This document shows, in pieces, positions 24,757 to 36,700 of a stretch of DNA of 64,000 nt. The notes beneath the pieces are model-generated. The model was not told the DNA's origin. It saw only the letters and a program-made list of their open reading frames with translations, and made no database searches. This stretch comes from an uncultured Verrucomicrobia subdivision 3 bacterium (lineage in GTDB: Bacteria > Verrucomicrobiota > Verrucomicrobiia > Limisphaerales > UBA11358), in contig CAINLR010000044.1 of NCBI GenBank assembly GCA_903850425.1, positions 1-64,000 on the forward strand, in the 5' to 3' direction. Made by a program: the position numbers and the translations under genes. Position 1 is the first letter of the stretch. Every line of letters begins with the position of its first letter.

Positions 24757-27700
24757 ATGAACCAACGCTCGTCGCTGTGGCGGCGCGGTTGCCAGATGAT
24801 GCTCGGCGCGCTGCTCTTGGCAGCGGGCATCGAGCCAACCGGGGCCGTCAATCTCGTGCAGGAATTTTATCTGCCGATGCCGGAAGCGCAGATTTACCAG
24901 GCCAATTCAGCCATCATCAGCGGCACCGGTTCAACCATCGCCTCCACTTTTTCCATCGTCGTCACGGGCGACGGGACGGTGATTTACTACGACCAGTGGG
25001 AAGATGGTTATGAAACCGACCTCGGCAATCCAGCACAGGCGAGCACCAAAATCTGGGGCGACGGCAATGACGCCAACGGTATTCCGCCGGGCATGGCGCA
25101 CGACCCGCTCGGCCTGCCCACCGGCACGGTCATCACGCTGACGAACAGCGTCACGCTGCCGCGCAATCCCTCGACGCTGTTGTGGGATGCGCGCGATCGC
25201 GTCGCGGCGACCAAGGCGCTGGTGATTTCCCGCGCCGCGTGGCCGGTGAGTCCGGGGCCGGTGTTTGCCGGTGCGGTGGGAGTCTTGTCCACTTTAGATT
25301 ACGGGACGAACTATGTCAGCCCGGTGGGATCGGATATGACCAACGGTCTGTTCAAGTATGTCGGCATGTTTGTGATGGCCGGGCAGAACAACACGGCGGT
25401 AACGATTGACCCCAACGGCAATGGCATCGGCACCACGAACCTCGTGTTGAATCAGGGTGAATCCTATCTCGTCAACGGCGGCATCAAAAAAGGCGGGCGC
25501 GTCACGGCCTCCAAGCCGGTGCAGGCGGACCTGCTCATTGGTCATGTCGGGGCCTCGTATGCGAGCGACTGGTTCACGCTGTATCCGGTAGAAACGTGGA
25601 GCAGCACTTACTTTACGCCCGTCGGCACGGCGGCCAGCGGCAATCCGGCCTATGTCTATCTGTTCAATCCGAACACCAACGCTATTGTTATCAACTACAC
25701 CACGCAGTCGGGCGCGGGCAGCTTTTCCGTGCCGGGAACAAACGGCGTTTTCCAGTTTCAAATGCCGGTGGGTTCAGGCGGCAGTTTTGTGAGCGCGGGC
25801 GGCCAGAACTTTTTTGCCATCAGCACCGTCGCGGCGAATCCGGCGGCGGACACCGCCTACAACTGGGGATTCACGCTGGTGCCCCAGACGGCGCTGACCA
25901 CCGAAGCCGTGGTGGGCTGGGGGCCGGGCAGCGCCGACGGCACAGTGAACGGCAGTCCCGTGTGGGTGACGCCGCTGGCCGCGACCCGCATCTATGTGGA
26001 TTATCAGGGCGACCATCTGGGAGTTCTGATGGACGCCAACGGAAATCATTACGACACGAATTATGATCTCGTCGCGTTGCAGTCAAAGAAGATTTACGAC
26101 CCGAACAAAAACCAGACCGGCATGAGGATTTATACTCTGGATGGCACCTTGATCAGCGCCGCGTGGGGCGAAGATCCGGATGTGGCATCGCCGGGCAATC
26201 CCTACATTGATGCCGGCACGACGGTGCTGCCGTTTCCGGTGCCGATGTTGAAGAAGACCGCAGTCATTATCAACGACGTGGCCCCGACCAACTTGAGCGT
26301 GGGCGACACGATTGCCTATACCGTGCACGTGGACAACAAAGGTCTGCTGCCGCTGGGCAACACCGTAGTCATTGATGCGCCGTCAACTAATCTGCTCTAT
26401 GTCACCAACTCCACCACTTACAACGGTAGTCCCATTGCCGACAGCGCTTCCGGCACCGCGTTTCCGCTGGATGAAGCGGGTTATACTATTCCCGTGATCT
26501 TGAGCCGGGGCACCAGCACCTTCACTTATCAGTGCAAAGTGACGGCCAGTGGGACCGTCAGCAACAGTATCAACATTGGCGGCACCGGCATCTATTCCGA
26601 GACTAGCCTCGCGCCGGTGCCGGCCAGCGGCGCTTCGGTCACCGTGAACTTCGGCGATACGAACGGCGTAGCCGTCAGCCTCTATTCGGTCGGTGCGAAT
26701 GTCTTTGTCACGATGACCAATGCCGTGGGTAACACCACGTCCAACTCGGCCCAGTCTATTTCGGTGACGGTCGTGAACGTGACGCATGGTGACTTGCAAA
26801 CCATTACGCTGACCGAGACGGGCACGAACAGCGGCGTATTCCGAAACCTGGTTGGTCTGCCAACATCGGCCACGGCCGGACTGGGCCAACAGGATGGCAC
26901 CTTGAACACGACTCCCGGTGACATTTTGAGTGTGAGCTACACCGACCCGACTTATGGCGACAGCGCCAGCAACACGGCGGCAATCCAGATTCCATCGCTG
27001 ACCAAGCAGCTTTATTTGAGCGTCAATGGTTCGACCAACGGCGTGCAAGCGCTTAACCGCATTGATCCCATCGCCTATGATCACAATCCTACGCGCACGA
27101 GTGTGGATTTGGGCGGCGCCAGCGTGGTGGCAGTTGATTCGGTTACGACTGTTTCTAACACGGCGCTCACGGCGACGTTCAGCCACACGACTTCATCCGG
27201 CGCGAACCGGCTGATGCTGGTGGGCGTCTCGATTAACCGGTTGACCGGCGGAACCACTTTTGAAATGCCGACCAACGTCACTTATGCGGGCCTCCCGCTG
27301 GTGCTGGTGGGCGGCCGCACGAACATGGTGACGCAGGAAGGCGTGGTGTGGATGTTCGCGCTGATCAACCCGCCGGCCGGCACCGCCAACGTCGTGGTCC
27401 GCTGGGATCAGGCGCAGACCGACGGCGATGTGATCGGCTGCGCCACGTTCACGGGCGTGAATCAAACCACGCCCTACGGCCCATTTTACTCCAGCACGAA
27501 CACCAGCACGGCGGTGAGCCTGGTGGTGCCTTCCGCGCCCGGCGAACTGGTGTTTGACACAGTGATCTTGCGCAGTGCCAATTTTGGGGCGAGCGGCAGT
27601 CCGGGGGCGAATCAGACCGCGCTTTGGAAAACATATTTCAACGCCCGCGTCGCCGCGGGGGCCAGCACGCAACCCGGCGCGACGATCGTGACGAACACGT

Positions 27701-30700
27701 GGACGGTGGCTGCCGCCGCCGATTGGGCCATCGGGGGCATTTCCATCAAGCCCGCCAGCGTGGGCGGCAGCACCAACGTCACCGCGTTTGCGCAGACGCA
27801 GGGCTTCTGCTCGGACTTCGTGATGCCGTCGAACAATTTGGTCAGCATCACGAATTACATTACGGTCACCAATGGCGTGATGCCGGCGAATCCGGCCGTC
27901 ACCGCGAGTTTAAATTACAACGGCACCAACATTCTGACGTTGTCCAATCCGACTTACTCGGCGGCGGGCAGCAATCTGGTTTGGAGCGGGCTGTTGACCA
28001 GCAACGTCACCATTCCCGCTGGCCAGATTATCAGCTATGTCATCTCCAACGGTCAGTCCGGTGTCTCCTTCCATATTGATTACGACAGCACCAACAAGCC
28101 TTCGATAATCGTCCTGCCGGCGTCCACCGTCATTGCCATCAATACTCTCGGAGTGTATGACGCGCCCTATCCGGGAGGGAGTCTGGTCACCGCGCCGGTG
28201 GCCGGTTCGACGCTCTACGTTCGGGCGACAGTCAGTGATCCTTTCGGTAGTTATGATATTACGAGTTTGGCTCTGGGCATCACCGCGCCGAGTCCCAGCG
28301 CCAATGTGAATGTGGTCTTGAATGACACGCGTGTCGTCGCCAATGACGGCTGCGCGAAAACCTACGAATATGTCTGGACCACCGGGCCGACGACCGGCGG
28401 CTACGCCATGGCGGCGACGGCCAGCGAAGGCACGGAAGGCGTCACCGCCTCCGCCGGCGCGAGCCTCGCGCTAATATTCCTCGACCTCGGCACGCCGAGC
28501 GCGACGGAATTTACCAGTGGCGACAATGGGGTGAGCACTAATGTCTATCCCGCGAGCGCCGCCGGTTCTGTATGTGTCCGCGTGACAGATTTCAATCGCA
28601 ACACCAATGCCGCCACGCTGCAAAGCATCCTCGCCACGGTCAGCAGCAGTGCGGGCGACTCAGAACTTATCACGCTGGCTGAGACTGGCACAAACTCAGG
28701 TATATTCACCGCCTGCTTGACAACTAGCACCAACTCGGGGGCCTCAACCAACGACCTTACACTCTACGCGCCCGTCGGCTCCATCTTGACGGTGAATTAC
28801 AGCGACCCAACCGATCCGGCTGATAATAGCAGCGCCACGGCCACCATCAAACCGCTGCCAGGTATATCGGGGGTGGCGATGAACAAGACGATGGTTGCTC
28901 CGTCGGGCGGACAAGTCGGCGTTGGTCAGCCGGTCACTTACAATTTGCAAGTCGTCAATACTGGCAGCACGGTGCTGACCAATGTGGTGGTGACTGACAA
29001 TTTTCCCTCCCTCAAACTGAGTTATTCCTCCGCCGGCAAAATGCCAACGACAATTGCGGCGGGGGTTCTGACGTGGACCAATCTGGGTTCGCTCATGCCG
29101 GGTCAGAGCACCAATTTTACCGTCACCTTTACCACGCTGGCCACGGGCAGCACGACCAATTCCGCCACGGCCAACGGCGGCTCCGCCACCAATTCTTCCA
29201 GCGCCATCATGCGGATCACCCATGCCGCGCTCAACGTCACCAAGACGCTGCTAAGTCCGACCAACACGCCAGTGGCCATCGGCAGCAATGTGGTTTTCCG
29301 CATCCTCATTCAAAACGTCGGGGATACGGTGATCCCGATGCTCCCGTTCGAGGACAGTTACAGCGCCGCCTGCTATCAGTTCCTCTCGGCCACCATCCCG
29401 CCGGATGGTGCCGGTGCGGGTAGTTTGATCTGGACGAACCTGGCTTATCCGACGGCACTGGCGACCAATGCGATCATTACTAATGACATCACGATGAAAG
29501 TAGTCGGCCAGGGTAGTCCGGCGAACAATAGTGCCGTGGCGGATTATGCCGTGGACATTTTCGGTAATCCCGTGCCCGTGGCCGCCAGCACGACCGGCGT
29601 AGTGACGACTGCTGCCAGTATCCTCGGACATGTCTATAACGACATCAATCACAGCGGCGTCTTCACCAATGGCGACACCGGCTTGGGTGGTGTCTCCGTG
29701 CAATTGTTCAGTGATCCTAACGGCGACGGCGATCCATCCGACGGTGCCCTGGTCCAGATCGTCACCACGGATGCGGGTGGCTATTACGAATTGCTGAACT
29801 TGACCCTTGGTCATTACGTCGCAGTGGAAAGGGATCTGCCCGGTTATGCGAGCAGTGCGCCCGCCAACAACCGGCTGGCGTTCAATCTGACAACCTTGAC
29901 GGCCACCAACGGCAATAATTTCTTCGACTATCTGCCCAGTCCCGCTTCTTATTCCACCATCAGCGGCACGGTGTGGAACGACGCAAACGGCAATGGCACG
30001 AATGACACTGCCGAAACCGGCCTGGGGAATGTGGCGCTCGACCTGGTGCAGGATGTAAATACGAATGGCGTGGCGGATGCCGGCGAGCCGGCCGTGGCCA
30101 GCGTTACCACGGATGCCAACGGAAACTACTCTTTCGCCGGAGTTACGGCCGGCAACTATGTCGTCCGCGCGACGGATCTATTCGGCTATTACCACAATGG
30201 CGATGCGCAGCCGCCGAATGACGGGCAGGTGGCCATCAGCGCCAGTGGCGGTGCGACGTTCACCAACATCTGGTTCCTCCAGCATTTAAACCGGTCGCCG
30301 GTCGCCACGAATGACCTTGTTTCGGTGACCGAGAATGTGACGACTACAATTTATCCGCTGGTCAACGACACAGATCCTGACGGCAATCCGCTTGCCATCA
30401 TTTCCGTCACCACGACGAACGGCACGGTGACTTACGCGAGCGGCACCAACGTGCTATTCACGCCCGCCACCAATTTCACCGGCTCGGTCACGTTGAGTTA
30501 CAGCATCAGCGACGGTCACGGCGGCACGGCTAGCGCCTTTATTTTTGTGACCGTGGCGAATATTCCACCGGTGGCGAATCCGGATAACTTCGCGATGACG
30601 GAGAACACGACCAACACGTTCAGCCCGCTTATTAACGACTTGGTGCAAACGCCCGGCGGCAGCTTAACCATCATCGGGGTAAGTCCGACGAACGGTGTGG

Positions 30701-33700
30701 CAACTATCGCCGGCACGAATGTCATCTTTACGCCGACGTTGGACTTTGTGGGTGTGGCGACGATCGGCTATGTCATCACAGATAACGTCGGTGGCACGAA
30801 TAGTTCGGTTATCACGGTGAACGTGACGAACGTGCCGCCGGTGGCGTTTGGACAGTCTGCCAACCTGACGGAAAACACGGCGAGAAATCTGACGCTGACG
30901 GGCAGCGACCCGATCAGCCTGCCGTTGACCTACATCATTGTGAGCGGGCCGGCGAGCGGCACATTGAGTTTGGTTAACACGAACACAGGCGCGGTGACTT
31001 ACACGCCGAACTTGAATTACACGGGCGCGGATGCATTCACGTTCCGCGTGAACAACGGCTACAACAACAGTCCCGCTGCGACGGTGAACATCTTGGTGAC
31101 GAACATCCCGCCGATAGCAAATCCAGATAGTTACACAGTCTTGGCGAACAGCACGAACGGGTTCAGCCCATTGCTCAACGACATTGTGAATACGCCCGGC
31201 GGCATTTTGAGCCTCGTGAGCGTGAGCGCAACAAACGGGACGGCAACGATCAGCGGCACAAACGTCATCTTCACACCGGACACTGATTACACCGGCCCGG
31301 CGACGATTGGTTACACGATTACGGACGGCATTGGCGGCACGAGTAGTTCCGTCATCAGCGTCACCGTGTTCACCGTGGCGGATGTGGCCGTGAGCAAGAG
31401 CGGCCCGGCAACTGTTTTTGCGGCCAGCAATCTGACTTATACGGTTTCGGTGACGAATTTCGGGCCGTCGAGCGCGAGCAGCGTAGTCGTGACCGATGCG
31501 TTGCCGATTGGTGTGACCTTTGTCAGTGCGACCGGCGGTGGCAATGCTAGCGGCAATATGGTCAGTTGGAATTTGGGCACGCTGCTCAGCGGGCAAGGGA
31601 GCAATGTGACGGTGACCGTGACGGCCCCGGCCAGCGGCACGCTGACGAATGTGGCCACTGTAAATTCCCCGACGCCGGACACCAACTTGCTGAACAACGT
31701 GACGCCGCCGGTCGTGACCAGCTTGACGCCCGTTGCGGATTTGGCGATTGGCAAAGCCGGCCCGGCGGGAGTCCGGTTCGGAACAAACTTTGATTACACC
31801 ATTTCAGTGACTAACTTTGGTCCGTCGAGCGCCACGGGAATATCCGTGACCGACAGTTTGCCGGCAGGCCTGGTCTTCGTCAGTTCGGTTCCGGTGGCAA
31901 CGACGAATGCCAACCATCAAGTCATTTGGACCAACCTTGGCAGTCTGGTTGCTGGTGAGACCACCAATCTCACGTTGACTGTTATTTCACCGGCCTCGGG
32001 AACAGTGACCAACCTGGCCTCCATTGGCTGTCCGATCTCGGATCCGAATCCAACTAACAACACTGGCACGCCGGTGGTGACGGCGGTTACTAACACGCCG
32101 CCGGTGGCGAACAATCAAGGTGTGGTGACGCCCGAAGACACGGCGACAAATCTGGTGGTCACCGGGACGGATGTGGAAAGCACTAACTTGGTCTATGCGA
32201 TTCTAGCCGGGCCGGCGAATGGAACATTGGGCGCGTTAAATCCCGCCACCGGATCGGTGACTTACACGCCAGTCACGAATTACTTTGGACCGGATAGCTT
32301 CACCTTCACGGTATTTGATGGCAGCCTATATGCGACGGGCATGGTCAGTATCACCGTGACACCGGTGAACGATGCGCCGGTGGCGTTCAGCCAGAGCGTG
32401 ACGAATCTGGAAGACACGGCACTGCCGATTACTTTGACCGGCGCTGATGTGGACGGGCCGGTAACGAATTTTGTGCTGGTGAGTCTGCCGTTGCATGGAA
32501 CGTTGAGCGGAACAGGCGCAAACCTGACTTACATGCCGACGAATAACTATAACGGCCCGGATAGCTTCACCTTCACGGTGAACGACGGCTCACTGACCAG
32601 CGCCGTGGCCACCGTCAGCATAACCATTCTGCCCGTCAACGACGCGCCGGTGGCGGCCAACGACTCGGCCAGCACGCCGAAAAATGTCGCGGTGACCGTG
32701 CCGGTGCTGGTCAACGACAGCGATCCGGAAGGCGATCCGCTGACCATCATCAGCGTCAGTCCTACCAACGGCACGGCGAACATCGTCGGCACCAACGTCG
32801 TGTTCATGCCCGCGACGAATTTCCTGGGCACGGCCTTCGTCGGCTACGCGATCACGGATGGCAATGGCGGAACCAATTCTGCGCTCATCACGATTTCCGT
32901 GACGAACCGTTTGCCGGTGACGGCGAACGATTTGGCGGACGCGCCGGAAAACGTGGCGGTGACGATTCCGGTGTTGGTGAACGACAGCGATCCTGACGGC
33001 GACGCGCTGACGATTATTAGTGTTAACCCGACCAATGGAATCGCCAGCATCAGCGGCACGAACGTGGTGTTCGCCCCGGCGACAAATTTCCTCGGCGTGG
33101 CGACCATTGGCTACGTGATCACGGATGGTTTTGGCGGGATGAACCAAGCGCTCATCACGGTGACGGTAACAAATGTGCCGCCATTGGCGACCCCAGATAG
33201 TTATAGCATGGCGCAGAATGTGACGAACACGCTTAGTCCGCTCATCAACGACATCGCGCAAACTCCCGGTGGCAACTTAACCATCATCAGTGTGACGCCA
33301 ACAAATGGCACGGCAGTTATCGCCGGCACGAATGTCATCTTCACGCCGACGTTGAACTTTGTGGGCGTGGCGACGATCGGCTATGTCATCACGGACAATG
33401 TGGGTGGGACGAATAGCTCGGTCATCACGGTGAACGTGACGAACCTTCCGCCGGTGGCGTTTGGACAGTCGGTTAGCCTGACGGAAAACACGGCGAGAAA
33501 TCTGACGCTGACCGGCAGCGACCCGATCAGCCTGCCGTTGACCTACATCATTGTGAGCGGGCCGGCGAACGGCACCCTGACGGCGATCAACACGAACACG
33601 GGCGCGGTGACTTACACGCCGAGTTTGAATTACACAGGCGCAGACGTGTTCACGTTCCGCGTGAACAACGGCTACAACAACAGTCTCGCTGCCACGGTGA

Positions 33701-36700
33701 ACATCTTAGTGACGAACCTTCCGCCGCTCGCAAATCCGGATGGTTACACGGTTTTGGAGAACACCACGAACGTGTTTAGTCCCTTGCTCAACGACGTCGT
33801 GAATACGCCCGGCGGCACTTTGAACCTCGTGAGTGTGAGTGCAACAAATGGGACGGCGACGATCAGCGGCACGAACATTATCTTCACACCGGCGAGTAAC
33901 TACTCTGGCCCGGCGACGATTGGTTACACGATCACGGACGGCATTGGTGGCACGAATAATTCTATCATCAGCGTCACCGTTCTGGCCGTGGCGGATGTGG
34001 CGGTGAGCAAGAGCGGCCCGGCGAATGTTTATGCTGCGACGAATTTTAATTATACCATCACGGTCACAAACTTCGGGCCGGGAACCGCTGCGAGTTTGTC
34101 GGTGACGGATGATCTGCCGGCTGCCGTCAGCTTCGTCAGTGCCACCGCTGGTGCCACGCTCGTCGGCAGCCAGTTGGTCTGGACTAATCTTGGTTCGCTG
34201 GCGGCCGGCGCGGCAGTGAGTTTGACTGTGACCGTGACGGCACCCGTCAGCGGCGTGAACCTGACGAACCTTGCCAGCGGTGGCAGTCCAACGAGCGATC
34301 CTACTCCGACAAACAACATCAGTTCGCCCGTGGTCACGGCAGTAACTCCGATTGCCAATCTGGCCGTCGGTAAAACGGGGCCGGCCAGTGTGCTCGCGGC
34401 GGACAATTTGACTTACACGATTTCGGTGACGAATTTCGGGCCGTCTTCCGCGAGTAGTGTGGTGGTGACCGATACGTTGCCGCTGGGTGTCACCTTTGAT
34501 AGTGCGTCCGCCAACGGCACGAGCAGTAGCGGCATCGTCAGTTGGGATTTGGGAACCCTGGCCAGTGGTCAGGTAAGTAACTTGACCGTGACCGTGGTTG
34601 CGCCGGTCAGTGGCACGTTGACGAACGTGGCGAGTGTGAGTTCGCCGACACAAGATACCAATATCGTGGACAATGTAACTCCGCCCGTGGTCACGGACGT
34701 GACGCCGGTGGCGGATGTGCGGGTGAGCAAGGCTGGCCCGGCGGGAATTCTCTTTGGCACCAACTTTAACTACCTGATTTCGGTGACGAATTTTGGGCCC
34801 TCCACGGCATCGTCGCTCTCGGTGACGGATAATCTGCCGGCGGGCTTGGTGTTTGTGAGTGCGCTGCCGGCGACCACGACGAATGGACTGGGCCAGGTTA
34901 TTTGGAATAGTCTCGGAGATTTGCCGGCTGGCACCGGCATGAACCTGGCGTTGACGGTGATTTCGACGGCGCGCGGAACCGTGACGAACATTGCGAGCGG
35001 CGGCAGCCCGACACTGGATCCGACGCCGACGAACAACGTGACGCCGCCGGTGGTTACCGTGGTGACAAATTATCCGCCGCTGGCAAACCCGGATAACGAC
35101 GCGATGACGGAGAACACGACGAACACGTTCAGTCCGCTCTTCAACGATTTGGTCAATACGCCGGGCGGCAGTCTGACGATCATTGGTGTTAGTCCGACCA
35201 ATGGGACGGCGACCATCTCCGGCCCCAATGTCACCTTTACGCCGACGTTGAACTTTATCGGCGTGGCGACGATTGGCTACACGATCACGGATAACGTTGG
35301 TGGGACTAACAGCACCGTGATTACCGTATTAGTGACTAATGTTCCACCGGTGGCGAACCCGGATGTTTATAGCATCGCGGAGAACAGCGGGACGAACATA
35401 TTAAGTCCTTTGGTGAACGACCTGGTGCGGACGCCGGGCGGCAGCCTGACGATTATCAGTGTCAGTCCGACCAACGGCGCGGCCAGCATCAGCGGGACGA
35501 ACGTGCTCTTTGTGCCGGACACAAACTTCCTCGGCGTGGCGACCATTGGCTATGAGATTATTGACAATGTGGGCGGGACGAACCTCGGACTTATCACGGT
35601 TGCGGTTACGAATCGTCCGCCGATTGCCGTGGATGATTTCGCCAGCACGCCGAAGAATGTGGCCGTCACCATTTCAGTGCTGGTCAACGACGCTGATCCC
35701 GATGGCAATCCGCTGACCGTGCTCGGCATCAGTCCGACGAACGGACTCGCTATCATCAGCGGCACCAATGTGGTGTTCACGCCGACGAATAATTTCCTGG
35801 GCACCGCCCAGGTGGGTTACAGCATCTCGGATGGCAACGGCGGGACTGGCTCGGCTGTCATAACCATCCTGGTGACCAACCGGCCGCCAGTAGCGGTCAA
35901 TGACTTCACCAGTTCGGCGGAAAATGTGGCGGTGACGATCCCGGTGCTGGTGAACGACACAGATGCCGACGGCGACGCCTTGACGATCGTGGAAGTAACC
36001 CCGACAAACGGGCTGGCCAGCATCAGCGGCACGAACCTCATGTTCACGCCTGCTACCAACTTTATCGGCACGGCGACGGTTGGCTACGTCATCACGGACA
36101 GTTTTGGCGGGTCCAATTTTGCAGTGGTCACGATCACGGTCACGAACATTCCGCCGGTGGCCAACCCGGACAGTTACAGCCTGGCCGAGAACACGACGAA
36201 TAGCCTGAGTCCGTTGATCAACGACTTGGTGCTTACTCCCGGCGGGAGCTTGAGTATCGCCAGCGTAACGCCCACGAATGGCATTGCTACCATCGCTGGA
36301 ACAAATGTCATCTTTGTTCCGACCTTTAACTTCATCGGCGTGGCGACGATTGGTTACACGATCACAGACAATGTTGGTGGGACGAATAGTTCGGTGATCA
36401 CCGTGAACGTGACGAACCTGCCGCCGACAGCGTTCGACCAATCTGTGACCATGACGGAGAACGTGGCGAAGGTGGTCGCTCTGAGCGGCAGTGACCCGAC
36501 GAGTTTGCCGCTGACTTACCTCATCGTAAGTGGTCCGACGAACGGCACGCTGACCTCGGTCAATACCAATAGCGGTTTGGTGACCTACACGCCAGCTCTG
36601 GATTACGCGGGTGCGGACGCATTCACATTCCGCGTGAACAATGGTTACAGCGACAGTCCCCTGGCCACGGTCACGCTTGCGGTGACACCCACGGCGGATC

